From assembly GCF_029855125.1 (NCBI RefSeq), contig NZ_CP123229.1, positions 3,144,501-3,208,500 of the forward strand: a stretch of 64,000 bases of DNA, written 5' to 3'. The notes below the pieces were generated by a model that saw nothing but the letters and a program-made list of their open reading frames with translations, did not search any database and had not been told where the DNA came from. The stretch comes from Methylocapsa sp. D3K7 (GTDB lineage: Bacteria; Pseudomonadota; Alphaproteobacteria; Rhizobiales; Beijerinckiaceae). The translations under genes were made by a program, and so were the position numbers. Positions 26,041 through 34,834 of this stretch are shown here, one piece after another; the stretch's first letter is position 1, and each line of letters opens with the position of its first letter.

Positions 26041-26808
26041 TCACGAGACGGACCGGTCTTCCTTTTCGTCCTCGTAATGGCTCGCGCGCGCTGTGCTGCG
26101 CGGCCTTCTGCGCTCGAACAAAGAGCGGCCCAGCGAAAACAAAGGCGAGACGAGTCGGTTGAGATCCTCCGCGCGTGCGACAAATCCGCTCCCGCGAGTG
26201 AGTTCGCGGTCGAGCGTTGCCATGGTCGACGCGAGGCCGGGATCATCGTCGCGAAACCAAACCTGCAAAACCCTGGCCCAAGCAACGGCGAGCCCTTGCA
26301 GTTTGAGTGCGCCGACGGGTCCTTCGGACTCGATGCCGGCGGCCTCCAGCATGAAGCGCATCGAATTGATGACGACACGGTTGAGGGCGGTTGCGGCGAG
26401 CGGATCACGGCGGCCCCAGTCGAAAACGGCTTCGAGACCGAGCTTATAAGGCGCCAAAGCGTCGAGGCGTCGCATCAAAACATCAAACAAACGCTCCTTG
26501 GGGGGTTCGCCAGCGAGATCCCCGGCATTCGCCGCTTCAAGAACGACGTGATCGATCCGGCGGGAAAAACCGGCGAGGATAGCCCCCTTTGATGGATAAT
26601 AATCCCGAAAGGCTGCGAGTGTGACATTCGCCCGGGCGGCGACGTCCGAGATCGTGATGTCGTCCCAGCTGCGCTCCCCGGCGAGTTCCATGAGCGCGTC
26701 GATGATTGCGTTTCTCGGATCCTTGGGCGGTGCTGCAACGGCGTTGGCCGCCGATTGAGGGTCCGCTCCGGCTGTCTGCGGCTCGTCCATCTTCGTCTCC
26801 TGCGCCAT
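26041..26808 (-). CDS. TetR family transcriptional regulator
   Basis: A 255-residue regulator. After an acidic/Ala-rich leader, residues about 33-80 form the TetR helix-turn-helix: IIDALMELAGERSWDDITIS, then DVAARANVTLAAFRDYYPSK. The C-terminal ligand/dimerisation domain is helical with no recognisable pocket, and an Arg-rich, charged tail ends the protein. Targets are unknown; no divergent partner gene of obvious substrate is adjacent. Confidence 0.88.
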   Translation of the reverse strand: MAQETKMDEPQTAGADPQSAANAVAAPPKDPRNAIIDALMELAGERSWDDITISDVAARANVTLAAFRDYYPSKGAILAGFSRRIDHVVLEAANAGDLAGEPPKERLFDVLMRRLDALAPYKLGLEAVFDWGRRDPLAATALNRVVINSMRFMLEAAGIESEGPVGALKLQGLAVAWARVLQVWFRDDDPGLASTMATLDRELTRGSGFVARAEDLNRLVSPLFSLGRSLFERRRPRSTARASHYEDEKEDRSVS

Positions 26809-26896
26809 GTGAGGGGTTCAAACTTGGTTCGATGCTTATCTAGTACGTGCGCCCGCCGCTTCCAAGCGGGCCTCCCAGCGGCCGCCGGCTTTTCAT

Positions 26897-27316
26897 TTAT
26901 TCGCGCGGCAGCGCCTGATGCGTGGATTCGCAAGACTGATTGACGGACACGAATTTCCGGTTTTTCAAATTGAGGCGGCAGCCGGAATTGTTGGTGGACA
27001 CCAAATCGAAAATCGATGACGTCAGGACAAACACCATCCCAAATTCATTTGGGAAGGACACCAACCGCTCGTTTTTCAAGACGGCCGCGACGGGCGCGCA
27101 TTTTTGGAAAACCCGGATTTCCTCGCCGTCGGAAAGGATCAACATACAATTGGACGGGCTGACATCCGCGAAGGCTTCGATCTCCGACCGCCTGACATAA
27201 TTGGTTGCACCGGTGGCGTTCGGCTGGATCGCCAGCCAGGGGTCTTCCTGACAGGCGGCAGGGCCTGACAAGACCAAAGCTGGCAGCGTAATCGCGGCGG
27301 CGCGGCTAGCCAGCAA
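26897..27316 (-). CDS. Small exported protein of unknown function
   Basis: A 139-residue protein with a signal peptide ending near PAACQE. The mature part has four cysteines (in SNCMLI, QKCAP, SGCRLN and QSCES) that could form two disulfides in the periplasm. I do not recognise the family. The best start is a TTG at 27316, which overlaps the end of proC by 11 bases and has CGAGG just upstream; no in-frame ATG keeps the signal peptide. The overlap suggests translation coupled to proC. Confidence 0.6.
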   Translation of the reverse strand: MLASRAAAITLPALVLSGPAACQEDPWLAIQPNATGATNYVRRSEIEAFADVSPSNCMLILSDGEEIRVFQKCAPVAAVLKNERLVSFPNEFGMVFVLTSSIFDLVSTNNSGCRLNLKNRKFVSVNQSCESTHQALPRE

Positions 27317-28133
27317 GCGACCTCGCCCTCTGTTGCGCGGCTTTCACGGCGCGCTCGAGCAAGGGTTCAAGGCCATCCGGCGCCATCAAGATTTCAAGGG
27401 CGGCCGCCGTGACTCCGCCACGCGATGTCACATTTTCGCGTAATTCCGCGGGGCTTTTGCCAGAACTCCGGAACAACAATTCCCCAGACCCCTCGACGGT
27501 GGCGCGGGCGAGCCGCGCGGCGATCTCGGCGGGGAGACCGGCGCTTGTTCCGGCGCTTGCCAAGACCTCGGCAAGGTAAAACACATAGGCGGGACCGGAA
27601 CCTGATACAGCCGTCGCTGCATCGATCAAGGCCTCGTCCGCCAGCCATTCGACCACGCCGGTCGCGGCGAGCAAGGATTCGGCCGCCGCACGCTGGGCTG
27701 GCGTTGCCGCCGGGTTGGCAGTCAGCACGGTGACGCCGCGTCCCACCGCCGCGGCAAGATTGGGCATCGCCCGGATGATGGCCGTCGCTTGCGGCAGTTT
27801 CGCCGCGATATTGGCGATGGTTTTGCCCGCGAGGATCGAAATGACCAGCGTTGCCGGGCTTGCAAACGCAGTAAGCCCGGGCGCCGCTTCATCGAGACTC
27901 TGCGGCTTGATGGCGAGCACGAGAATGTCCGGTGCAATGGAGGGGGCTCCCAGGGCAAAGCCGCGGTCCCGCGCGAGTTCGAAAATCTCCGGCGAGGGGT
28001 GCGGCTCGAGGACATGGATTTTGTCCGGCTCATAGCCCCGGTCGAGCCATGCCCGCAGCATGGCGCCGCCCATCTTGCCTGCTCCGGCAAGAAGCAAGCG
28101 CGCCTTGAAGCGATCCGCTCCGGGCGATGGCAT
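27306..28133 (-). CDS. proC: Pyrroline-5-carboxylate reductase
   Basis: A 275-residue cytoplasmic enzyme making proline from pyrroline-5-carboxylate with NAD(P)H. The dinucleotide-binding motif is LLLAGAGKMGGAMLRAW at the N-terminus; the family signature region is ATAVSGSGPAYVFYLAE, and the C-terminal TSRGGVTAAALEIL is characteristic. The ATG at 28133 follows the ybjN-like stop with a single base between, so the two are one transcription unit. A longer in-frame extension through ybjN is not needed. Confidence 0.94.
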   Translation of the reverse strand: MPSPGADRFKARLLLAGAGKMGGAMLRAWLDRGYEPDKIHVLEPHPSPEIFELARDRGFALGAPSIAPDILVLAIKPQSLDEAAPGLTAFASPATLVISILAGKTIANIAAKLPQATAIIRAMPNLAAAVGRGVTVLTANPAATPAQRAAAESLLAATGVVEWLADEALIDAATAVSGSGPAYVFYLAEVLASAGTSAGLPAEIAARLARATVEGSGELLFRSSGKSPAELRENVTSRGGVTAAALEILMAPDGLEPLLERAVKAAQQRARSLAG

Positions 28134-28134
28134 G

Positions 28135-28635
28135 TCAGGCCCGGCCTTGCGTTTCAAGCATGATCGAACCCAGCGCCTCGGACCCAGATTTGCCGGCCCA
28201 GACCACAAATTGAAACGCTTGATAATAGCGTTCGCAGGCGCGCACCGCACTGGCGAGCACCGTCTGGCACTGGTGGCCGTTCAGCTCAGCACCGCCGGCA
28301 AGCAAGATGGCGTGCCGGAACATGATGACGCCCTCAGAGGGCCAAATGTCGAAATGCCCGATCCACAATTGTTCGTTGATCAGCGCGACGAGCGAGGCCA
28401 GCTCCATCAGGCGCGGCGGCGGTACTTTGAGGTCGAAGGCGCAGGCGACGTGCAAGGCTTCGACCTCGGCGAGCCAGGTGAAGGCAATATTGTAGTCGGT
28501 CCAGCCGCCGGTGACCGAGATCGAAATCTCATCCTGTTCGTCGCGGTCGAACGACCAGTGATTGTGCGCGGCGATTCGTTCGATAATATCGACGGGATGT
28601 TCGGTGCGGGCGGCGTCGAATTGCAAAAGCGACAT
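28135..28635 (-). CDS. YbjN domain-containing protein
   Basis: A 166-residue cytoplasmic protein of the YbjN family, recognised from NIAFTWLAEVEALHVACAFD and LMELASLVALINEQLWIGHF. YbjN proteins resemble type III secretion chaperones in fold and have been tied to stress responses and motility regulation; no firm biochemical role is known. In alphaproteobacteria the gene usually precedes proC as here. The ATG at 28635 has CCGAGG upstream. The frame remains open to 28881, but that part lacks family similarity. Confidence 0.85.
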   Translation of the reverse strand: MSLLQFDAARTEHPVDIIERIAAHNHWSFDRDEQDEISISVTGGWTDYNIAFTWLAEVEALHVACAFDLKVPPPRLMELASLVALINEQLWIGHFDIWPSEGVIMFRHAILLAGGAELNGHQCQTVLASAVRACERYYQAFQFVVWAGKSGSEALGSIMLETQGRA

Positions 28636-28960
28636 TCTGGCCTCGGGTGGATTTTGCGGGAACCTTGAAACGCAGCCGCGTTTCCAGCTTGTGATTTTGT
28701 TGTTGCTGACGGCCGACTCAATTTTCATTTTCGACGGGCAAGGATAGGGAATCACAAGGTGGCCGCCTTTTGCAACCGGGTTTGGCCAGGTTGTCCCCCG
28801 CTGAACGGGACGAGGCCGGGGAAAACCCGCCGCCCCCAGCAATTTTTCAATGGAAGGGATTTCGTTATTGACATCCTCCACCGATCAGTAAAACTCGCCG
28901 GGCATTCAACAATCTTGGCGAGCCCTCATGCGGAAAGGCTGCCGCCAGCGGGGGCATGGC
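28636..28960. other. Divergent promoter region between ybjN and the AI-2E family permease
   Basis: About 325 bases without a supported gene. Both flanking genes are transcribed outwards, so it should hold two promoters; I could not single out convincing -35/-10 boxes. Minus- and plus-strand frames running through it are extensions of the flanking genes or shadows. Confidence 0.5.
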
Positions 28961-30100
28961 ATGAAGGCGTTGCGTCCTTCCACACTCTGGATTGGGATGC
29001 TGGCGGTCCTCGTCCTGCTGATCGTGCTGCTGCACGATATCCTTCTGCCCTTTGTGGCCGGGCTCGCCCTGGCCTATCTGCTCGAACCGGTGGTCGAGTG
29101 GCTTGAGCGGCATGGGATCAACCGCACTCTCGCGACGCTCGGCATCGTCGGCATTTTCATCATAGGAGTTGCCACCATCGTCGTCTTGGTGACGCCTGTG
29201 CTCGGTGCCGCGATTGCGAATTTCATCGACAAACTCCCAGACTACATCGCGCAAATGCAGGCTTTCGCCAACGATCCCCGCCGCCCATGGCTCCGCAAGC
29301 TTCTCGGCGAAGGACTGGCCGACGCAGAACAATCGGCGGGGCAGATCGCGGCACTGGCCGCCGACTGGATTCCCACATTTTTGCGCAGGCTGTGGTCGGA
29401 TAGCGCGGCCGTGCTCTCGATGGTCTCGCTCTTGGTAGTCACCCCAATCGTCACGGTTTATTTGCTGATCGATTGGCGGCATCTGATCGCGGCGATCAAC
29501 CGCGCCATTCCAACGGAAGAGCGGCCGATGGTGCTGGAGCTTGCTGGCGAACTTGACGACACCATCGCCGGCTTCCTTCGCGGGCAGGGAACAATCTGCC
29601 TCATTCTCGCCGTTTATTATGCGGTCGCGCTTTGGGCTATTGGCCTCAACCACGGTGTTCTGATCGGCCTTGCCGCCGGTCTTATCAGCTTCGTTCCTTA
29701 TCTTGGATCGCTCAGCGGTCTTTTGCTCTCGGTCTGCGTGGCGGTGCTGCAGTTTTGGCCGCACTGGACCATGATTCCCGTTGTGGTCGGGATCTTTCTT
29801 GCCGGGCAAGCGATCGCTGACTATTTGCTGTCCCCCTATCTCATCGCCTCGCGGGTGCAACTCAATCCCGTCTCGATGATGTTTGCCATTACCGCGTTCG
29901 GCTATTTGTTTGGCTTTGTCGGGCTCTTGATCGCGGTGCCGCTGGCCGCCGCGATTGGCGTGACCATCCGGTTTGCGATGCGCCAGCATCTGGTAAATCT
30001 GACCGAGGCGGCCAATACGCCGCCGCCCGTCTCCATTTCCACGAAGAGCGAAGCCCAGCTTCCGCGCAAGAATTGGCTTAAAGCGCTGCTCTCGAAGTGA
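28961..30100 (+). CDS. AI-2E family transporter (PerM/TqsA-like permease)
   Basis: A 379-residue inner-membrane protein with about eight helices: a hydrophobic hairpin at the N-terminus, a soluble stretch (about 90-160), then the conserved LNHGVLIGLAAGLISFVPYL and LVPSLIA-like region near YLLSPYLIASRVQLNP. Members are secondary transporters; TqsA exports autoinducer-2 while others are Na+/H+ exchangers or unknown, so substrate is open. The start may be ATG 28961 (GGGGG upstream) or ATG 28928, which adds eleven residues. Confidence 0.87.
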   Translation: MKALRPSTLWIGMLAVLVLLIVLLHDILLPFVAGLALAYLLEPVVEWLERHGINRTLATLGIVGIFIIGVATIVVLVTPVLGAAIANFIDKLPDYIAQMQAFANDPRRPWLRKLLGEGLADAEQSAGQIAALAADWIPTFLRRLWSDSAAVLSMVSLLVVTPIVTVYLLIDWRHLIAAINRAIPTEERPMVLELAGELDDTIAGFLRGQGTICLILAVYYAVALWAIGLNHGVLIGLAAGLISFVPYLGSLSGLLLSVCVAVLQFWPHWTMIPVVVGIFLAGQAIADYLLSPYLIASRVQLNPVSMMFAITAFGYLFGFVGLLIAVPLAAAIGVTIRFAMRQHLVNLTEAANTPPPVSISTKSEAQLPRKNWLKALLSK

Positions 30101-30107
30101 TCAATGT

Positions 30108-30689
30108 TTAGAACGGGTCCTTCGTTCTCCGCCGATGCTCAAGCACGACAAACACCGCAATGGCCGCGAACAATACGAACGTCAGCAGCAGGATCAGGAG
30201 CGTTCTTTCCTCGAACCATGCGATGGCGGGGACGCCAAGTCCCAGGACAATTCCGATCAAGCAAATCCGCCAAGCGCCCACATGGATGCCAGCCGTGAAT
30301 GTTCCCAGCGCAAGGACGGTCAGCACCATGAGCGAACTGGCGAAATCGCTCATCATTTGTTTGACGTCCGCGACGAACACGAGATACATCGCGAATACGA
30401 CTGCCGCCCAGTGAAGGGCCTGCGTCACGATCAACTTCACTTGGGACCGGCTGCTTTCAAGCTGGCGCCACCTTGCCGCCACGCAGATGAGTCCAAAGAC
30501 GGGTGCGAGAACGATCCAATAGCCCGTCATCGCCTGGCGTGCGAAGTTCGTGTAGGCGACGCCAAAAATGGCAAGCGTAAGCATCAGAACATACGGCCAG
30601 TCCCGCGCCACGATACTGCGCAAACTCGAACGCTTTTCCGATCGCGTGTCCTCGTCGAAATCATATTCTTCTGAATCGTAATCGATCAT
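30108..30689 (-). CDS. Uncharacterised four- to six-helix membrane protein
   Basis: A 193-residue protein with an acidic cytoplasmic N-terminus (MIDYDSEEYDFDEDTRSEKR) and about five to six hydrophobic helices; the C-terminus is basic (LEHRRRTKDPF). No functional motif is visible and the family is not recognised by me. It is convergent with the permease gene (7 bases apart) and divergent from the YidB/OmpA gene. Start ATG at 30689; an in-frame extension to 30863 adds non-membrane residues. Confidence 0.7.
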   Translation of the reverse strand: MIDYDSEEYDFDEDTRSEKRSSLRSIVARDWPYVLMLTLAIFGVAYTNFARQAMTGYWIVLAPVFGLICVAARWRQLESSRSQVKLIVTQALHWAAVVFAMYLVFVADVKQMMSDFASSLMVLTVLALGTFTAGIHVGAWRICLIGIVLGLGVPAIAWFEERTLLILLLTFVLFAAIAVFVVLEHRRRTKDPF

Positions 30690-31051
30690 GGCGCGGACTC
30701 CGGGGAAGGGGCGGGACTGGCCTTCGCAATCGGCGAATCGTTCCAACTCTGAAAAATATCTATTGGTTCGCAGAATTCCATAAATGGATCGCGCAATTTT
30801 TAAATTGCTGCGCCGCGAAGTCAGCCGTGGCGTATCATTCGAGCTTTGAATTTCACGGCTCATTTATGAAGGCAGGATATAACAGCAGAATTGCCGCTCG
30901 CTGTCTCGACCATCACCTGTGAAACGATTACGAGCCAGCGCAAGATGATCCTCGCGCGGGGGTCGCCGATCACTTGGGAACTTTCCGCCGCTCGTGAGAG
31001 TTACGTGTCAAGTCGGAGACCGTTAGGCGTATACTGGACGGTACAGCCGAG
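30690..31051. other. Divergent intergenic region, 362 bases
   Basis: No supported gene. The flanking genes point outwards, so both promoters lie here. The sequence from about 30760 to 30880 is relatively AT-rich. No clear operator, riboswitch or terminator is recognised. Confidence 0.45.
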
Positions 31052-32362
31052 ATGTCAAATTTAGATGAGCTTTCAAATTTAGACGAGCTTATTGAGGATA
31101 TTGCGGTTCGATTTGATCTCGGGCCCAAGGCTCGTACGATTGTCATAGAATTATTGGGTTTTGTTGCTAAACAGCCTGGGGGAATTGACGGTTTCTTGGA
31201 CGAAATCACGAGGGCGAGTCTTGCAGAAAAAATAGCCTCATGGTTCGGCTCTTCCCACCCATGGCCGCTTACGACGCGGGAAGTCAAAAATGCGGTTGGC
31301 GCCGAATTTATTGAGAGGCTCGCAAAAAAAACCCGCTTGACCGATAGTTACGTTACCAAGATTATCCGCTATGCCATCCCTAAGCTTATCGTTCGTGTGG
31401 ACGCAGATTGCCCGGTTCCCGTTGCCGCTCCCGCGAGACTGCGGTTTCCCGATCCGGCACTCTCGTCTGCGCCGCCGCAATTTGAGACATTAATATTTTG
31501 GAGAACGCAAATGCCAAAGTTCGATACGGGGGGTAAAACTTCGGCAGTTTCGCTGCTTGTGCCCGCCGCGGCTGTGCTTGTGACGCTCGGATTGTTCTGG
31601 CACTCCATCACGGTCGGCAGCGCCGGCGACCGATTCGTATTCCAGCCGGCTCCCATCATGGTGGAAACCGCAGCGGCGCCCCTTCCTCCCGCGATGTCGC
31701 AAGCTGCTGAAAATCTCGATGCGAGCTTCACGGTAACGGCGGGATGGATTGAAAATCTCGGTGCCTTGGTTGGCCGTTCGAACGGCCAGGACTTGCAGAT
31801 GCAAGCTGGGGGCGGCGGCTTTCATGTTGCGGCAGCCTCATCCCAGACAAACCTTGCTTGGGTGATTGCTCCCCTCCCGGCGGGTCAAATGCCGCAATTT
31901 GTTGTGGCGGCGGTGACCGGAAAAAGCCCGCCCAAAATGAAGCTCGCATTAAGCACCAGAGAGCTGCAAAATCAGGCTGCGGTTGATTTCCCAATCATTG
32001 TTTTCCCGCCCAATAGTACAACGGTCCCTTCGCGCAACATCCCCATCCTGCGGCAGGCCGCAATACAGATCAAGCAATTGCCTTCCGGAACGCTGGTTCA
32101 ATTGAGGGGCTATACGCATGGCACGCGTACGTCGGCCAATGATGTGAGGCTTTCGCAGCAGCGCGCGGATTCGGTGTACCGAATCTTGGTGAGGGAAGGC
32201 GTAAGCCCGGCTATGCTGAGCGCCAAAGGGTTCGGCGGCACAATATCTTTGGCTGGGGCAGACCGGATTGGGGAAGGGCGCAGCACCAGCACCACCGGAG
32301 CAATGGGCCGCGGGGAAGCGGACCGGCGCGTCGAGTTTGGGATAATTCCGCCCGGCCAGTGA
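31052..32362 (+). CDS. YidB/DUF937-like domain fused to an OmpA-like peptidoglycan-binding domain
   Basis: A 436-residue protein with three parts. Residues about 10-115 resemble YidB/DUF937 proteins: PGGIDGFLDEI, LAEKIASWFG and LTTREVKNAVG. One membrane helix follows near residue 165 (AVSLLVPAAAVLVTLGLFW). The C-terminal 120 residues form an OmpA-like domain, with VFPPNSTTVP, LVQLRGYTHGTRTSANDV and LSQQRADSVYRILVREGVS. Topology puts YidB in the cytoplasm and OmpA at the cell wall. The first codons contain an 18-bp tandem duplication encoding SNLDEL twice. Confidence 0.82.
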   Translation: MSNLDELSNLDELIEDIAVRFDLGPKARTIVIELLGFVAKQPGGIDGFLDEITRASLAEKIASWFGSSHPWPLTTREVKNAVGAEFIERLAKKTRLTDSYVTKIIRYAIPKLIVRVDADCPVPVAAPARLRFPDPALSSAPPQFETLIFWRTQMPKFDTGGKTSAVSLLVPAAAVLVTLGLFWHSITVGSAGDRFVFQPAPIMVETAAAPLPPAMSQAAENLDASFTVTAGWIENLGALVGRSNGQDLQMQAGGGGFHVAAASSQTNLAWVIAPLPAGQMPQFVVAAVTGKSPPKMKLALSTRELQNQAAVDFPIIVFPPNSTTVPSRNIPILRQAAIQIKQLPSGTLVQLRGYTHGTRTSANDVRLSQQRADSVYRILVREGVSPAMLSAKGFGGTISLAGADRIGEGRSTSTTGAMGRGEADRRVEFGIIPPGQ

Positions 32363-32373
32363 AATTTGCATGA

Positions 32374-32409
32374 CGCACCGCCGCCTGCCCGGCAGCTGGC
32401 GGCGGTGCG
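32374..32409. terminator. Strong hairpin between convergent genes
   Basis: CGCACCGCCGCC (32374-32385) and GGCGGCGGTGCG (32398-32409) are perfect 12-base complements with a 12-base loop, followed by CAATTTCTATTT on the plus strand. It occupies the gap between the OmpA-domain gene and ubiK and can terminate both. Confidence 0.78.
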
Positions 32410-32415
32410 CAATTT

Positions 32416-32685
32416 CTATTTACTTGTAGTGTTCCCGGCGCCCGCGGAAATCGCGGCTTCGAGCGCAGCCACTCTCTTGCTTAACTTTTCGTTCTCGTCG
32501 CGGGCCTTCGCGGCCATCTGCTTGACGGCCTCGAATTCCTCGCGCGAGACCACATCCATGGTCGCGAGGAGGCGGTCGAGCTGGCTTTTGACTGCCGTTT
32601 CAGCCTCGCGGCGGACGCCTTGGGCCACCTCGCTAGCATCGGTCATAAGCTTTGCGAAATCATCCAACACGCGGTTTGCCGCCAT
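32416..32685 (-). CDS. ubiK: Accessory ubiquinone factor UbiK (BMFP family)
   Basis: An 89-residue protein almost entirely helical with a C-terminal coiled coil (VSREEFEAVKQMAAKARDEN and LSKRVAALEA). This matches the BMFP/YqiC family, of which UbiK binds UbiJ-UbiI complexes and assists aerobic ubiquinone synthesis; the family also has membrane-fusogenic activity in vitro. No other ubi gene is adjacent. Divergent from lgt, a conserved neighbour in many alphaproteobacteria. Confidence 0.87.
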   Translation of the reverse strand: MAANRVLDDFAKLMTDASEVAQGVRREAETAVKSQLDRLLATMDVVSREEFEAVKQMAAKARDENEKLSKRVAALEAAISAGAGNTTSK

Positions 32686-32906
32686 GAGTCACTCCATTTT
32701 TCGCGCGCTTATAACATAGGATAACTTGGGCGGGGAGCGATTTTGGAGGTACGATTCCAGCACTCTGGGGTTTTGCCGCGAAAATACCCCATCTGCTTGA
32801 CTCAAAGGCCGTCAATTGGCCTTCATCAAACCGCGAACAAGCGTGATGCAAAATGCTTGAGGCGGTCCGCCGCCATCGCGTCATTTTCCCCGGTCCGCGG
32901 AACACC

Positions 32907-33743
32907 ATGCCCTTCCTTCTTGCCTTTCCAAGCATCGATCCGGTTCTGATCAATATCGGCCCCTTGCCGATCCGGTGGTACGCCTTGGCCTATATCGCTG
33001 GGCTTTCGCTCGGCTGGCTCTATGCACGGGCCTTGGTGAGTCGAAAAGCCTTTTGGGGCGGCCCATCGCCGCTCAATCCCTTGGATATCGACGATCTCCT
33101 TTTCTATGTGGCGATGGGGGTCATCTTCGGCGGCAGGTTCGGCTACGTCGTCTTCTACAATGCGAGCTTTTACATCGCCCATCCGGCTGAGGTTTTTGCC
33201 GTATGGAAAGGCGGTATGTCGTTTCACGGCGGTCTCGCCGGAACGGCATTGGCCATTTATTGGCTCGCCAAGCGCAAACACCTGCCGGTGCTGAGCCTCA
33301 CAGATATTTGCGCCGCCGCGGTTCCGATCGGGCTCTTTCTGGGGCGAATCGCCAATTTCATCAAACCGGAACTTTGGGGGCGGCCTTCGGATGTGTCCTG
33401 GGCCATGGTGTTCCCCGGCGGCGGCCCGTTGCCGCGTCACCCGAGCCAGCTCTATGAGGCGGCTCTCGAAGGGCTGGTTTTATTTGTGGTGCTCTATATC
33501 GCAGTCCGGTTGGGGGCCCTGCGGCGGCCCGGTCTCATCGCCGGAATATTCGCCGCCGGCTATGGTATCGCGCGCATCATCTGTGAGTTTTTCCGGGAAC
33601 CTGATCCACAGCTTGGATTTCTGTTCGGGGGCGCCACCATGGGCATGCTCTTGTCGCTGCCTTTGATCGCTGCGGGTCTCGCGCTGATCGTCCATGCCCG
33701 CCGGACGCCGCTGCTGGCGAGCGGGAATGGAAAGCCCGCATGA
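32907..33743 (+). CDS. lgt: Prolipoprotein diacylglyceryl transferase
   Basis: A 278-residue inner-membrane enzyme that transfers diacylglycerol from phosphatidylglycerol to the lipobox cysteine. Landmarks are [20 protein letters not shown] [12 protein letters not shown] near the N-terminus, MSFHGGLAG and the signature [18 protein letters not shown]. The signature keeps Arg, Asn and Glu that are essential in E. coli but has Lys-Pro where Asn-Gly is usual. The ATG at 32907 begins at the first helix; the open frame extends 18 codons further. It shares ATGA with the next gene. Confidence 0.94.
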   Translation: MPFLLAFPSIDPVLINIGPLPIRWYALAYIAGLSLGWLYARALVSRKAFWGGPSPLNPLDIDDLLFYVAMGVIFGGRFGYVVFYNASFYIAHPAEVFAVWKGGMSFHGGLAGTALAIYWLAKRKHLPVLSLTDICAAAVPIGLFLGRIANFIKPELWGRPSDVSWAMVFPGGGPLPRHPSQLYEAALEGLVLFVVLYIAVRLGALRRPGLIAGIFAAGYGIARIICEFFREPDPQLGFLFGGATMGMLLSLPLIAAGLALIVHARRTPLLASGNGKPA

Positions 33744-34834
33744 CGCCACTCGAAACTTTGATCCGCGAAATGATCGTCGAGACCGGCCCAATCAGCATCG
33801 AGATCTATATGAAGCTTGCGCTCGGCCATCTGGAACACGGTTATTACACCTCCAAAATGCCGCTCGGGGAGAGCGGTGATTTCATCACCGCGCCAGAGAT
33901 CAGCCAGATGTTCGGCGAATTGATCGGCCTTTGGTGTGTCGCCGTCTGGCGCGCCATGGGCGCCCCAAGGCCTTTCCTTCTGGTTGAGTTGGGGCCGGGG
34001 CGCGGCAGTCTGATGGCGGATGCTTTGCGGGCGACGAAAATCGCGCCGGATTTTCTAAGCGCGATCGATCTCCATCTCGTCGAGACAAGCGAGATCCTGC
34101 GGCGGAGTCAGCGTGCCGCGCTGGCCGCGTCTGGGCTTGTCCCAAAATGGCACACAAGCGTCGAGGATCTGCCCGCTGGCCCGATGATCATTATCGCCAA
34201 TGAGTTCTTCGACTGTCTGCCGGTCCGCCATTTCGTTCGCGGTGTGGATGGCTGGCATGAGCGGCTCGTCGGCCTCGATGGCACTGGGCAACTCTGCTTT
34301 GGCCTCGCCCCCGGTCCGGACCCCGGCCTTGCTATGCCAGGAGAACCGGGTGAGGTGCTGGAGGCAGGTTTTGCGGCCATGCATGTGATGGCGGGTCTTG
34401 CGGCGCGCCTCGCGGCGCAAGGCGGCGCCCTCCTCGCCATCGATTACGGCTATGATGGCCCCCCGCGCGGTGAAACCTTGCAAGCCGTGCAGCGGCATCG
34501 TTTCGCCGACCCGCTGGCCGATCCTGGCGGCGCCGATCTCACCGCGCATGTTGATTTTCGTAACCTCGCCCGGGCGGCACGGGCTTCGGGCGCGGCGGTT
34601 CATGGCCCCGTGCCGCAAGGTGAATTTCTCGCCCGGCTAGGTCTCCATGAGCGGGCCGTGGCCTTGCGCAAACGTGCAAATGCGCGCCAATGCGCGGCCA
34701 TCGATGCGGCGCTCGACCGTCTGGCGGGCGATGGGACGGCTGCGGGGAGCGCCAGCATGGCGCGGCTTTTCAAGGCGCTTGCCGTGACGGCGCCCGGCCT
34801 CGACGTCCCGCCGGGTTTCGAGGGGGCAGCATGA
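33740..34834 (+). CDS. MidA/NDUFAF7-like SAM-dependent protein-arginine methyltransferase
   Basis: A 364-residue class I methyltransferase of the DUF185/MidA family. Landmarks are [19 protein letters not shown] and [15 protein letters not shown] near the N-terminus, the SAM-binding [15 protein letters not shown], and [16 protein letters not shown]. The mitochondrial homologue NDUFAF7 methylates an arginine of complex I subunit NDUFS2. The ATG overlaps the lgt stop by four bases (ATGA), and its own stop overlaps pgeF in the same way, so the three genes form a tightly coupled operon. Confidence 0.92.
   Translation: MTPLETLIREMIVETGPISIEIYMKLALGHLEHGYYTSKMPLGESGDFITAPEISQMFGELIGLWCVAVWRAMGAPRPFLLVELGPGRGSLMADALRATKIAPDFLSAIDLHLVETSEILRRSQRAALAASGLVPKWHTSVEDLPAGPMIIIANEFFDCLPVRHFVRGVDGWHERLVGLDGTGQLCFGLAPGPDPGLAMPGEPGEVLEAGFAAMHVMAGLAARLAAQGGALLAIDYGYDGPPRGETLQAVQRHRFADPLADPGGADLTAHVDFRNLARAARASGAAVHGPVPQGEFLARLGLHERAVALRKRANARQCAAIDAALDRLAGDGTAAGSASMARLFKALAVTAPGLDVPPGFEGAA

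Noticed and set aside
28865..29989. 374-residue minus-strand frame
   Set aside because: Antisense to the AI-2E family permease; highly charged shadow without domains.
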